DNA of 64,000 nucleotides from Bermanella sp034110565 (GTDB lineage: Bacteria > Pseudomonadota > Gammaproteobacteria > Pseudomonadales > Oceanobacteraceae). Location: assembly GCA_034110565.1 (NCBI GenBank), contig JAWUYY010000033.1:1-64000 (forward strand), given 5' to 3'. The position numbers were made by a program, and so were the translations under genes. Under the pieces are notes generated by a model. The model searched no databases, had not been told where the DNA came from, and was given only the letters and a program-made list of their open reading frames with translations. Positions 32,507-41,157 of this stretch are shown here, in pieces; the first letter of the stretch is position 1, and each line of letters opens with the position of its first letter.

Positions 32507-33121
32507 TTAAATAGATGACTTTAACTGTTGAATAAAAGCATCCACAGTGGGAATAAGTGTGCGGGTATCTTTAACATGCTTTGCGGTCACTAATAAGCCC
32601 GTCATAAAAACATGTATTTGTAATAGCTGCTGTTTGATGTGTGCGGCGTTAGCCTCTTGTTTATTTAGTAGTACTTTCTTCAAGGCGTTATTAATATAGC
32701 GATTGGCTTTATTAATCTCGCGATGAACGGGCGAATCACCTTGGCCAAGTTCGTTGGAGGTGTTAACTAATAAACAGGCTTGATGGGCGACGGCTGTGGG
32801 TAACTGATGCACGCTAGACGTTAAGAAATAATGAATGCGAACAAAGCCTGAATCGACTGTTTGTTTATTTAAAAATGCAGGCTCGTCGGCCAGCAAAATA
32901 TTGTCTACACGGGGTTTAATAATCTGTTTGAAGTAATGTTTTATGGTTGCTGCGAATAAGTCCTCTTTCCCGCCAAATTCATTATAGAGTGTCCCTGTCG
33001 TTAAGTTAGCGGCTTTAGCCACATCTCTTACGGAAGTACCTTGGAAACCTTGGCGCCAAAATAAACTAATAGATTGATCAAGTAGGCTATTGATGTCGAA
33101 TGTCTTGGGTCTGCCTATCAT
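32507..33121 (-). CDS. TetR/AcrR-family regulator of the dehalogenase operon
   Basis: A 204-residue regulator with the N-terminal helix-turn-helix VRDVAKAANLTTGTLYNEFGGKEDLF (about residues 31-56) and a ligand domain without a recognisable match. It lies directly ahead of the dehalogenase on the same strand, a usual autoregulated pair. A 10-base palindrome, GTTATATAAC, lies at 33157-33166, some 36 bases upstream of its start, and might be its operator. Otherwise 33122-33465 shows only a lone TTGACA (33346-33351). Confidence 0.85.
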   Translation of the reverse strand: MIGRPKTFDINSLLDQSISLFWRQGFQGTSVRDVAKAANLTTGTLYNEFGGKEDLFAATIKHYFKQIIKPRVDNILLADEPAFLNKQTVDSGFVRIHYFLTSSVHQLPTAVAHQACLLVNTSNELGQGDSPVHREINKANRYINNALKKVLLNKQEANAAHIKQQLLQIHVFMTGLLVTAKHVKDTRTLIPTVDAFIQQLKSSI

Positions 33122-33465
33122 GGGAAATTAAGCTCGGGTATCTATTTATAATCAGTGTTATATAACGGTTGTTTTAAAAGTGCAATAAATGACTGAGGCA
33201 CAATGGATTGAGGGATGGCAAAAAATTCTGGTTAAAGAGCGCCATAAGAAAATGTGTGGCTTTAATTGTCATTAATATATGAACGAATATTTCTTTAGAT
33301 AGATCTCATTTAAATCAAACAGTTAGCTTGATTGGATTGTTTATTTTGACAGCGCGTACCAAGTGTATGGCATGAGAGGTCAATATCAGCATATTGGTGC
33401 TGGATATAGTGGATTGCTTATCCAATTTAGTTGGGTAAGTCATCCTCTATTAAGGAAGTACCAAT

Positions 33466-34494
33466 ATGATAAAAATAAAAACAATGCCCCCTGTATCCCT
33501 GTTTATAAAAACACTCCTCCTTGTGCTGCTGACATCCAGTTACGCTTATGCGGATACATCCGTCAATGTTGATCGAGTGAGGTGGAAAAAAGGATTGTTT
33601 AACTGGACAGACCACGATCAATATCCGCAGTGGAAGCAAGAAGGTATCTGGACGGAAAACCGTAAAAAAACCTATGTGTCTAAATATATTACACCCAGTA
33701 AAGGCAACACAAAAACAATGGTCATGTTGATTGCAGGTCAACAAGGCTCGTCAGGTAGCTCCGGTGGCTCGAACTGTTTGACAGGACAAAATCAAAGCTG
33801 GGACTCAGGCTGGGGGAAAGGTGATAAAACGAAATCGACCAATATTAAAAGCCTGTCTTTGTCAGATAGATTAATAAACTCTGGTCACATAAACCCTTAT
33901 GAAACTTTTTTCTCAATAGTATTGAATTCCAATTTCAATTGGGAAGCTACCTCAAACGCCAAAGATAAAGCAGAAGAAGCCTTCACCGATTGGTTGTTAA
34001 CCCATGGTGAGAGCCAAAATGTAGAACGCATTATTTTATTGGGCTCGAGTCGTGGTGGCGCTTTGGCCATGAGAATGTCAAAAAATATTAAGCAACGGTC
34101 AGGCTGGAATAATGTACCTGTTTATGTGGGTTTATTGGATGCAGTGCCTAATGAAGGGCAAGACGAATTAAAAACACAGGGGCAGCCAAGTTGTACCAAC
34201 CCATTAAATGGGGGTTATTACTCTCGCAAAGCTAACTTAAACAGTTTCTTTGGTTCATTAAATAAGCCTGATATTTTTCATATTATCACGGGCGCACCTG
34301 TCATTGGTTTTATTGATGCCGTACATAGCTTTTGTGCAGACGAGTCATCTTGGTATCAGCAAACTTGGGCTAATCTAGAACATAAAGAAATTGGGCGCTG
34401 TAATACTAGTGAAGGCGGCGCTTATGAAACAGCGAAAATGAACGCCGGTATTGTGCCGCTGTATAACTGGGTGATTGAAAAACTGTATGAATAA
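33466..34494 (+). CDS. Secreted alpha/beta-hydrolase-like protein of unknown function
   Basis: A 342-residue protein with a signal peptide (cut near YAYA-DTS, about residue 29). The mature part has a nucleophile-elbow-like IILLGSSRGGALAMRMS (about residues 189-205; Ser in GSSRG), a possible acid Asp in GLLDAVP, and a late His in ANLEHKEIGR. There are six or so Cys in the mature part, which suits disulfides in the periplasm or outside the cell. I do not know the family; a lipase or esterase is a reasonable guess. AAGGAAG precedes the ATG. Confidence 0.65.
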   Translation: MIKIKTMPPVSLFIKTLLLVLLTSSYAYADTSVNVDRVRWKKGLFNWTDHDQYPQWKQEGIWTENRKKTYVSKYITPSKGNTKTMVMLIAGQQGSSGSSGGSNCLTGQNQSWDSGWGKGDKTKSTNIKSLSLSDRLINSGHINPYETFFSIVLNSNFNWEATSNAKDKAEEAFTDWLLTHGESQNVERIILLGSSRGGALAMRMSKNIKQRSGWNNVPVYVGLLDAVPNEGQDELKTQGQPSCTNPLNGGYYSRKANLNSFFGSLNKPDIFHIITGAPVIGFIDAVHSFCADESSWYQQTWANLEHKEIGRCNTSEGGAYETAKMNAGIVPLYNWVIEKLYE

Positions 34495-34579
34495 TTAAAG
34501 GCTTTAATTTAGCGTGATGAGATTGATGCGATACAAGTATTATCCGTCCTTGTGTCGCATCAATTTTTATTAATAAAAG

Positions 34580-35335
34580 CTAGTCCACATGAGCAATGTA
34601 AGCAGAGTTGGAGGACTGCTCTCCTGTGTAGGGATTATCAAAATACACCATGTGGGTTTCGACCTGTGGGAAAACGGTTTTTAACACATTTACGAAGGTT
34701 TCATCAGGCGCTTCGTCAGACCATAAACCAAATACACCGCCACTGTGAATTTTCGCTTTCATGGCGTTTAAACTGTCGGTGGTATAAAAACGGCTGTTTT
34801 CTGGGTTGAGCCAATAGCTGGGTGTATGGTCAATATCCAACAATACGGCATGTACTTTGTCGTTGCCTGCACTGCCATCAAAGTTGGTGTTATCGGCGGT
34901 GGCAAATTCAAAGAAATCACCTAGAGCATAACGACAGCGAGGATCATTTGTTAACTCATCACCTAATGGGACTAAACCTTGTTCGTGCCAACGAATGACG
35001 GGCTCCATGACATCCACGACACATAAGCTTTTCACATTTGGAAAATCCAGCGCGGCTTTTGCGGTGTAACCTAAACCGAGTCCGCCGACCACTACATCTA
35101 TGTCTTTTCCTGTGAATTTAGCGAGGCCTAATTTGGATAGCTCTACTTCCGCTTCGACAAATAAACTGGACATTAAAAACTCGTCGTTCATTTTCACTTC
35201 ATAAAGGACTTTATGATTTAAACGAGGTTCAGAGCGTTTGCGTAAGCTAATAGCACCCCGAGGAGTGACTTGATAGTCGATTTCTTCAAATACAAAGGTC
35301 ATGCTGGAGGGCCTATTAGAGTGCAGGGTTATCAT
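34580..35335 (-). CDS. Spermidine synthase-like aminopropyltransferase/methyltransferase-fold protein
   Basis: A 251-residue Rossmann-fold protein. VVVGGLGLGYTAKAALDFP (about 81-99) is the cofactor loop of the polyamine aminopropyltransferase family, and LLDIDHTPSYWLN carries a candidate acidic residue. The usual catalytic Asp of SpeE (in a DG motif followed by a Tyr) is not clearly there, so the reaction could differ. The start is uncertain: ATG at 35335 or at 35302, neither with a good ribosome site. Confidence 0.65.
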   Translation of the reverse strand: MITLHSNRPSSMTFVFEEIDYQVTPRGAISLRKRSEPRLNHKVLYEVKMNDEFLMSSLFVEAEVELSKLGLAKFTGKDIDVVVGGLGLGYTAKAALDFPNVKSLCVVDVMEPVIRWHEQGLVPLGDELTNDPRCRYALGDFFEFATADNTNFDGSAGNDKVHAVLLDIDHTPSYWLNPENSRFYTTDSLNAMKAKIHSGGVFGLWSDEAPDETFVNVLKTVFPQVETHMVYFDNPYTGEQSSNSAYIAHVD

Positions 35336-35443
35336 ACGGATAAAGCCGATTTCAGGCGAGGGTGGAGAAGCTTTATTTTAGTCAACGTTGTGTCATATTT
35401 TATGGTTAACTTATAGGCTTTAGTGCTAAGTGAATGAAGAGTA

Positions 35444-35980
35444 ATGAAATATTTAATAGCGTGCCTGGTATTAACGGGATTGATGGCGTGCTCAAATAAT
35501 AAGATCACCGCAGCAGGTGTCATTGCCTACACTGAGCAAGACGGCCAGCCGTATATCTTGCTGGCAGATCATACAGGGTTAGGGGCTTACCGAGGTTACG
35601 CTGCATTTGGTGGGGGCCTAGAAGAAGGTGAAACCTTGGAGCAGGGCGCGCTTAGGGAGTTTCATGAAGAGACGGCGTGTCATTTCTTAGGTCAAATTCA
35701 ATCGGTTTCTAAAGAGTATGTTCGCAATCACAATTATGTAAGTTTTGTGGTGCGCGTTCCATTTATCTCCAGCGAGCAACTCAACCAAGGGTCTCAAGCT
35801 GACGAGTGTGCCGGATCTGTTTACTCAGAGCGGGCTAATTGGATTTGGGTGGAACAAGGGGCGCTGCTAGAGCAGTTACAAACAGGGGATGGTTTTAAGA
35901 ACGATCAAGTGGATTTAAAACTTTGGGATAAATCCACTGTTATTATTAAACAAGCCGCGCAACAAGGTTTACTACCTTAA
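35444..35980 (+). CDS. Nudix hydrolase with a lipoprotein signal
   Basis: A 178-residue protein. The first 16 residues form a lipoprotein signal with lipobox LMAC (Cys16). The rest is a Nudix domain whose box is visible: GGGLEEGETLEQGALREFHEE, that is G-x5-E-x7-RE-x2-EE (about 57-80). Nudix enzymes usually act on cytosolic nucleoside diphosphate derivatives, so a lipid-anchored, exported form is unusual. The ATG has GAAGAG upstream. If a later start were used the signal would be lost, but no good one exists before the Nudix fold. Confidence 0.8.
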   Translation: MKYLIACLVLTGLMACSNNKITAAGVIAYTEQDGQPYILLADHTGLGAYRGYAAFGGGLEEGETLEQGALREFHEETACHFLGQIQSVSKEYVRNHNYVSFVVRVPFISSEQLNQGSQADECAGSVYSERANWIWVEQGALLEQLQTGDGFKNDQVDLKLWDKSTVIIKQAAQQGLLP

Positions 35981-35992
35981 TATGCTTAGGGG

Positions 35993-36772
35993 TTAAAGCT
36001 CGACCTTTCCTTGTGCCATCACTTCACCTAGTTGCCATAGACGCCATTCGCCGGGCTCAAAAATGTGCCAGGCTTCATCTGTAGTGAGCGGCTCGGTAGC
36101 AATGATACTGACCACATCATTGGGTGTGGTTTCGCCGGCAAAATCCACAGTGACATCCGCGTCTTTTAATTGAGCGGCACCAAAGGGGGCGCGGCGAGTA
36201 ATGCAGGCAAGCTTGGTACTGCAAAAACTAAACAGCCAATCTCCATTGCTTAATAAGCAATTAAACACACCTTGGGTGGCGTATCCTTGGGCCAGTGCGG
36301 TGAGTGTCTCACTTAATTGATTGAGCATGGCATCACGGGGGAGATTCTGACGAACTTGATTCATTAGATCGCAAAAAATACTTTCGCTGTCGGTTTCTCC
36401 AATGGGTTCGTACATACCTACAGGGCGTACAAAGTTTTCAACTTGGCCATTATGGGCGAACACCCAGTTTTGTCCCCATAGTTCCCGTACAAATGGGTGA
36501 GTATTAGCTAAGCAAATATTGCCCACGTTCGCTTGGCGAATATGGCAGATAGCGGTCTTACTTTTGATGGGCAGTGTTTGCACAAAATTAGCCACCTCAG
36601 AGGCCGAGCTTGCGGCTGAATCATGAAACGTGCGTATGCCTTTGCCTTCAAAAAATGCCACGCCCCAACCATCTGCATGGGGGCCCGTGTTACCGCCCCG
36701 TTGAGTTAAGCCGGTAAAGCTAAAACATAGGTCGGTGGGTGTGTTGGCACTCATGCCCAAAAGTTCACACAT
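35993..36772 (-). CDS. yafJ: Class II glutamine amidotransferase (YafJ type)
   Basis: A 259-residue protein starting MCELLGMSA, where Cys2 is the N-terminal nucleophile after Met removal. Further family stretches are HADGWGVAFFEG, HIRQANVG, ENTHPF-like ANTHPFVRELWG and AHNGQ. It corresponds closely to E. coli YafJ. It probably hydrolyses a gamma-glutamyl compound; the true substrate of the family is not settled to my knowledge. Confidence 0.92.
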   Translation of the reverse strand: MCELLGMSANTPTDLCFSFTGLTQRGGNTGPHADGWGVAFFEGKGIRTFHDSAASSASEVANFVQTLPIKSKTAICHIRQANVGNICLANTHPFVRELWGQNWVFAHNGQVENFVRPVGMYEPIGETDSESIFCDLMNQVRQNLPRDAMLNQLSETLTALAQGYATQGVFNCLLSNGDWLFSFCSTKLACITRRAPFGAAQLKDADVTVDFAGETTPNDVVSIIATEPLTTDEAWHIFEPGEWRLWQLGEVMAQGKVEL

Positions 36773-36808
36773 GGTTCTTCGCTAGTTAATTCAAAAGTTA
36801 AGGCTAGT

Positions 36809-37969
36809 TTACTGTAAGTTTGCTCTGAGTACTCGCAGCATGTTTTCTCCCATGACTTTTTTGATTTCGGTTTTAGTGAAGCTTTGCGTGAGCATTTCAT
36901 GGGTAAGGGCAGCCAGTTCAGAGGTATCAAATTGTGCGGCGATGGAGCCGTCGTAATCAGAACCTAAAGATACATGGTCCACCCCTAGTAAATTGATGGC
37001 TGCACGTACGGTTTTAACGACCCCTTTTGGGGTATCGTCACAGGTCACATCGCTCCAGTACCCTATGCCGATAACGCCACCGTTTTTTGCGATGACTTGC
37101 ATCAGGCTGTCTGGAATATTGCGCTTGGTTTGGCAGTGGCTGTGAATCCCTGTATGGCTTAATACTATGGGTTTGTTCACCATGGCCAGCACGTCTTTAA
37201 CCACTTGATGAGAAGAGTGGGCAACATCGATAATCATGTGCTTTGCAATCGCACGTTTGATTACTTGTTTACCGAAAGTCGTCAGTCCCGCATGGGTTTT
37301 CCCATGTAAAGATCCGCCCAATTCATTGTCGAAAAAATGCTGTAAGCCAATTAAGCGGTAACCTGCTTTGTAGAGTTTATCGAGGTTATCCAGTTTTCCC
37401 TCTAAAGGGTGTGCGCCTTCCATGCCCATGATGGCGCCGGTGATTTTGATGTCTTTATTTCTAAGTATGAAAATTTCATCTAAATCTTTTTTGGATTTGA
37501 TAATACGAATTTGCCCAGGTGCTTTTAGCTCTAAGTCGTGCAATCGCTTTACTTGATATAAGGCTCTCTCAAATACGCTATTCCACGTTTTCAGTGGCCA
37601 GGTTTGGGCCATAATTAGAGGGGTAATATTATCGGCAGCTTCTTTCGAGTTAGATTCGTAATTCTGACTTCTCGGGCTTTTGGTGACAGCGGTGAAAACT
37701 TGCAGCGCAACATTGCCTTTTACTAGGCGTGGGAAGTCCACATGACCGTAATCCTCTTGTGTAAGTAGATCGCGGTCCCACAATAATGAATCGGTATGCC
37801 AGTCGCCGATGACTAGCGCATCATGTAGAGCCTGCGCCGTGTGGGAGACAGGCCAAGGTGAATGAGGTTTGATGGTATTCAGGGATTGCTCAACACAAGG
37901 AGGGGCAATCCATAAAAACGCGGCGACCAGTAAAAAAAGGCCAATAATTGAGCTGATTATTATTTTCAC
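36809..37969 (-). CDS. Membrane dipeptidase (peptidase M19 family)
   Basis: A 386-residue protein with an N-terminal membrane anchor (residues 5-22), then a TIM-barrel zinc hydrolase. Metal-site stretches are DWHTDSLLW (about 57-65), MEGAHPLEG with its bridging Glu, VLSHTGIHSHC and SLGSDYDGSI. Renal-dipeptidase relatives cleave dipeptides, often with D-residues. The anchor suggests a periplasmic site. Confidence 0.88.
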   Translation of the reverse strand: MKIIISSIIGLFLLVAAFLWIAPPCVEQSLNTIKPHSPWPVSHTAQALHDALVIGDWHTDSLLWDRDLLTQEDYGHVDFPRLVKGNVALQVFTAVTKSPRSQNYESNSKEAADNITPLIMAQTWPLKTWNSVFERALYQVKRLHDLELKAPGQIRIIKSKKDLDEIFILRNKDIKITGAIMGMEGAHPLEGKLDNLDKLYKAGYRLIGLQHFFDNELGGSLHGKTHAGLTTFGKQVIKRAIAKHMIIDVAHSSHQVVKDVLAMVNKPIVLSHTGIHSHCQTKRNIPDSLMQVIAKNGGVIGIGYWSDVTCDDTPKGVVKTVRAAINLLGVDHVSLGSDYDGSIAAQFDTSELAALTHEMLTQSFTKTEIKKVMGENMLRVLRANLQ

Positions 37970-38002
37970 TCTAGGCTCTTTTAAGTTGTTTTAGTTATGT
38001 AA

Positions 38003-38455
38003 TTAAATGAAGCGCCCTGCACTGGCCACAATAATGGTAACAATACCGATGGCTAGATTAATGCCCACCATTTTACGAATGATATTCAGTTGTGCGGCGC
38101 CTGCCGGCCAATCTTGCTGATCAACCGCTTGCTTTAAACGCTTGAACGGGGCAAAAAATACATGGCCAAAAATGGCAAACATAATATAGCCTAGCAGTAG
38201 CATGATGTGTACATGCATACCAACCAGCTTCATGCCACCATACATCGCGATCATGTAGTGTCCGCTAAGGATTAAAATAGCAATTGTCAGTAGCACCCAT
38301 TTAAAGAAGCGATCAAATACACCGCGCCAAAGAGTGAGTCGATGGGCGGGTTCCAATACAGTGGCGGCTACAGGGCGCAAGCAAACGTAAGCGAAAAACA
38401 TACCGCCTACCCAAATGCACGCGGCTAAAATATGTAAGCTAATCGCAATGGCCAT
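38003..38455 (-). CDS. CopD-like small membrane protein
   Basis: From the ATG at 38455 (AAGGAAA upstream) it has 150 residues and four membrane helices. The first helix contains HILAACIWVGGMFFAY with His8, and the third contains HVHIMLLLGYIMF, a pattern of the CopD/YqaA-type family with His residues inside the membrane. Copper or heme handling is suggested by family but not proved. A longer frame from 38518 adds only a charged leader and is rejected. Confidence 0.78.
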   Translation of the reverse strand: MAIAISLHILAACIWVGGMFFAYVCLRPVAATVLEPAHRLTLWRGVFDRFFKWVLLTIAILILSGHYMIAMYGGMKLVGMHVHIMLLLGYIMFAIFGHVFFAPFKRLKQAVDQQDWPAGAAQLNIIRKMVGINLAIGIVTIIVASAGRFI

Positions 38456-38582
38456 GATGTTTCCTTTATACTTTATTAGTGTGTAACGAATAGTGGCGAT
38501 TATTCCACGCTTGGGCAAGGTTTAAACAGAACTTCCATTGTCTGAAGTATTCTGACTAGTACGATTAACAGGAGAAGAGCGT

Positions 38583-39260
38583 ATGTTGAAGCAAATAGGG
38601 TTGGTAAGTGGGCTGGTGGTTTGCGCCAGTTTAGCTGGGTGTTTTCCGTCGGATAGCACTCAGTTGTATACTCAAGCTCAAGGGGAGGTCGCTCTTAAAG
38701 CCGATCAATACACCATACAGTTGGGGTTTACCGAGCAAGCCAAAAGCAGCGAAGCGGCACTGGCTAACTTAAATACAAATTTGACGGCCTTTATTAAGTG
38801 GAAAAACGCATCGGGTTTTGATGTGGTGACACAAGCTGAATCGGTGCAGCCTATGTATCATTACCCTAAAGATGGCCAGCGCCAGCTCGACGGGTATCAA
38901 GCGCAGCATAGCTTTAAAGTGAAAGGTTTGAGCTTGCAGCAATATGATTCAACTATGAAAAAGCTGGCCAGCTTTAAACCTGAGTCCTTGTATCAAGGAG
39001 AAGTAGGAGTAAGCGAAAGCATTCGCAAACAAACCATGCAGCAAGCTTATGAATTAGCGTATACAGGCAATAAAGAGAAGTTAAAAACCTTAACTGGGCT
39101 GGCTAAATTATGTTGGCCAAGTGTGATAGAGATTAAAGAACACACCAATTCTCACGGCGCGCCACGGGCCATGATGATGGAGGCAAAATCTGCACCGGTC
39201 GCCAACGAACATACGATATCGGTGCGCTTAGAGATAATTTGGCAAGCCAGCGCCTGTTAA
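38583..39260 (+). CDS. SIMPL-domain (DUF541) lipoprotein
   Basis: A 225-residue lipoprotein: signal with lipobox LAGC (Cys20), then the SIMPL/DUF541 fold, which opens with the strand GEVALKADQYTIQLGF and closes with HTISVRLEIIW. Such proteins sit in the outer membrane or periplasm; their roles are poorly known. AGGAGAAG precedes the ATG. The TAA overlaps the stop of the converging gene as TTAA. Confidence 0.83.
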   Translation: MLKQIGLVSGLVVCASLAGCFPSDSTQLYTQAQGEVALKADQYTIQLGFTEQAKSSEAALANLNTNLTAFIKWKNASGFDVVTQAESVQPMYHYPKDGQRQLDGYQAQHSFKVKGLSLQQYDSTMKKLASFKPESLYQGEVGVSESIRKQTMQQAYELAYTGNKEKLKTLTGLAKLCWPSVIEIKEHTNSHGAPRAMMMEAKSAPVANEHTISVRLEIIWQASAC

Positions 39261-39703
39261 TTGACGGCTTCAGCTAAATTTTGGAAGTAAGGAGCGGGCT
39301 CCCCAGTTTCACAAAACTGCTTAAGCTGAGTCATTAAACTGCCCCAAGTGCTGTTGCATAAGGGAAACAGGCCATAGTCGGTCTGCCAGTTCATGTGTTT
39401 AAAGTCCAGAGTGCAGGTATTGTCGTCACCTGGGGTTATCTCCCACCACAACTCGGTGCCAAGCCATTCCTCTGGGCCTCCGATGCATTGCCAAAATACT
39501 CGTTGATTAGGCAATAGGCGAGTGGCCTCCACGGTGACGTGGGTTTTACCTTCATCAAACCAAAATGTGCAGTGCCCGCCTTCGTGGGCGGTGGTTTCGC
39601 AGGTGTCGGTCCACCAGCCCTTGATGCCGTTCGACTGAGTGATTGCATCATAGACGATGGCTGGGCTCGCCTCGATGATCACTTGATGTAAGCTGTCTGC
39701 CAT
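39257..39703 (-). CDS. SRPBCC/AHSA1-domain protein
   Basis: A 148-residue START-like protein typical of the AHSA1 (activator of Hsp90-like) group: IIEASPAIVYDAITQ at the start, KGWWTDTCET in the first loop and a C-terminal helix MTQLKQFCETG. It is a small cytosolic ligand-binding fold without known function. Its stop is shared with 38583-39260 as TTAA. Confidence 0.85.
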   Translation of the reverse strand: MADSLHQVIIEASPAIVYDAITQSNGIKGWWTDTCETTAHEGGHCTFWFDEGKTHVTVEATRLLPNQRVFWQCIGGPEEWLGTELWWEITPGDDNTCTLDFKHMNWQTDYGLFPLCNSTWGSLMTQLKQFCETGEPAPYFQNLAEAVN

Positions 39704-39825
39704 GACTTACCTCATATGTTAAGTGGTCAAAAAAACCACAGGTAGCCGTTTTATGCAAAACGCTGGCCATTTTTTGTACAGTTGATGTCGGTCTATTTAC
39801 TCAGGCATTTCCTAGGGGAAAACGC

Positions 39826-39945
39826 ATGGACTTTGTTGGCCGTCTAACGTACAATGCGCACCTAATTTGCACAGGTGGGCCGATGCTAGATTCAGCGCCC
39901 AACCTCCAGCCAAAGATATTATTTAGAAAGCGGGATAGGGTTTAA
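39826..39945 (+). CDS. Leader peptide of carAB
   Basis: A 39-codon frame with an excellent ribosome site (AGGGGAA, 39814-39820) and ATG at 39826. The last codons read Phe-Arg-Lys-Arg-Asp-Arg-Val-stop, using AGA, CGG and AGG for Arg, and lie inside the 5' arm and loop of the terminator 39927-39963. Such a reading frame overlapping an attenuator is what arginine- or UTP-sensing attenuation would need. Not known to me from any annotation. Confidence 0.6.
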   Translation: MDFVGRLTYNAHLICTGGPMLDSAPNLQPKILFRKRDRV

Positions 39946-39963
39946 CCTTTGTCCCGCTTTTTT
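39927..39963 (+). terminator. Attenuator in the carAB leader
   Basis: AAAGCGGGA (39927-39935) pairs perfectly with TCCCGCTTT (39952-39960), followed by T to 39963; inner bases AGGGTT/AACCTT extend it. No plus-strand gene ends upstream of it (the last ended at 39260), so it can only act on the carAB message. Confidence 0.8.
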
Positions 39964-40000
39964 GCGACTTGTCCACTTGCAATGTCACGAGGAAGAAGCC

Positions 40001-41143
40001 TTGCCTAAGCCAGCTATTCTTGCGCTTGAAGACGGAAGTATCTTTAAAGGAACCGCCATTGGAGCGGATGGTGAATCTGTTGGAGAGGTTGTTTTTAACA
40101 CCTCCATGACAGGTTACCAAGAGATTCTGACCGACCCTTCTTATTGCCGCCAAATTGTTACACTTACTTATCCACACATTGGTAATTATGGAACCAATGA
40201 TGAAGACGCCGAATGCGATCGCATTTGGGCCGCCGGATTAGTGATTCGCGATCTCCCCCTAGTTGCTAGCAACTTTCGAAGCCAACAAGCCCTTGATGAA
40301 TACTTAATTGAACGTAACGTTGTCGGTATTTCCGATATTGATACGCGTCGATTAACCCGTATTCTTCGTGAAAAAGGTAGCTTAAGCGGTTGCGTCATGG
40401 CGGGTGATGATATTGACGAAGCTCGTGCACTTGAGCTAGCCAAAAGTTTTCCAGGCCTTAAAGGCATGGATCTAGCCAAAGAAGTGACCACGGATAAAAA
40501 CTATCCTTGGAAAGAAGGCAGTTGGCAGCTTGGTCGTGAGCCAGGCAAAGGTCACCAAGACGTGACTGACACTCCATTTAAAGTGGTTGCCTACGATTAC
40601 GGTGTTAAGCGTAATATCTTGCGCATGCTGGCGGATCGCGGTTGCGACTTAACGGTTGTTCCGGCACAAACTCCGGCAAGCGAAGTATTGGCCATGAACC
40701 CTGATGGCATCTTCTTATCAAATGGCCCAGGTGATCCTGAGCCGTGTGATTACGCCATTACTGCGATCAAAGAAATACTAGAAACCGATATTCCGGTATT
40801 TGGTATTTGCTTGGGTCATCAGTTATTGGCGTTAGCCAGCGGTGCAAAAACATTAAAAATGGGCCATGGCCATCACGGTGGTAATCACCCAGTGCAAAAC
40901 CTAGATGATAAGACGGTATTAATCACCGCACAGAACCATGGTTTTGCAGTAAGCGAAGACGGTCTACCGGCTAACTTACGTGTGACCCATAAGTCTTTGT
41001 TCGATGGCACCACTCAAGGTATTCATCGCACAGACAAGCCTGCGTTTAGTTTTCAGGGTCACCCTGAAGCCAGCCCAGGTCCACACGATGCAGCGCCATT
41101 GTTTGACCATTTCATTGAATTGATGACAGCCCGTAAAGCTTAG
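40001..41143 (+). CDS. carA: Carbamoyl-phosphate synthase small subunit
   Basis: A 380-residue glutaminase subunit. I take the TTG at 40001, which has GAGGAAG seven bases before it and gives the normal start (L/M)PKPAILALEDG. The C-terminal GATase domain has VFGICLGHQLLALA with the nucleophile Cys and a late HPEASPGPHD with catalytic His and Glu. It feeds ammonia to CarB for carbamoyl phosphate, which is used for pyrimidines and arginine. It precedes carB by 14 bases and follows a leader attenuator. Confidence 0.95.
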   Translation: MPKPAILALEDGSIFKGTAIGADGESVGEVVFNTSMTGYQEILTDPSYCRQIVTLTYPHIGNYGTNDEDAECDRIWAAGLVIRDLPLVASNFRSQQALDEYLIERNVVGISDIDTRRLTRILREKGSLSGCVMAGDDIDEARALELAKSFPGLKGMDLAKEVTTDKNYPWKEGSWQLGREPGKGHQDVTDTPFKVVAYDYGVKRNILRMLADRGCDLTVVPAQTPASEVLAMNPDGIFLSNGPGDPEPCDYAITAIKEILETDIPVFGICLGHQLLALASGAKTLKMGHGHHGGNHPVQNLDDKTVLITAQNHGFAVSEDGLPANLRVTHKSLFDGTTQGIHRTDKPAFSFQGHPEASPGPHDAAPLFDHFIELMTARKA

Positions 41144-41157
41144 TTGGAGAGAGAGCC

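Noticed and set aside
35332..35523. 63-codon minus frame overlapping the lipoprotein Nudix start
   Set aside because: It overlaps a gene with clear signal and Nudix motif, has no ribosome site and no recognisable content.
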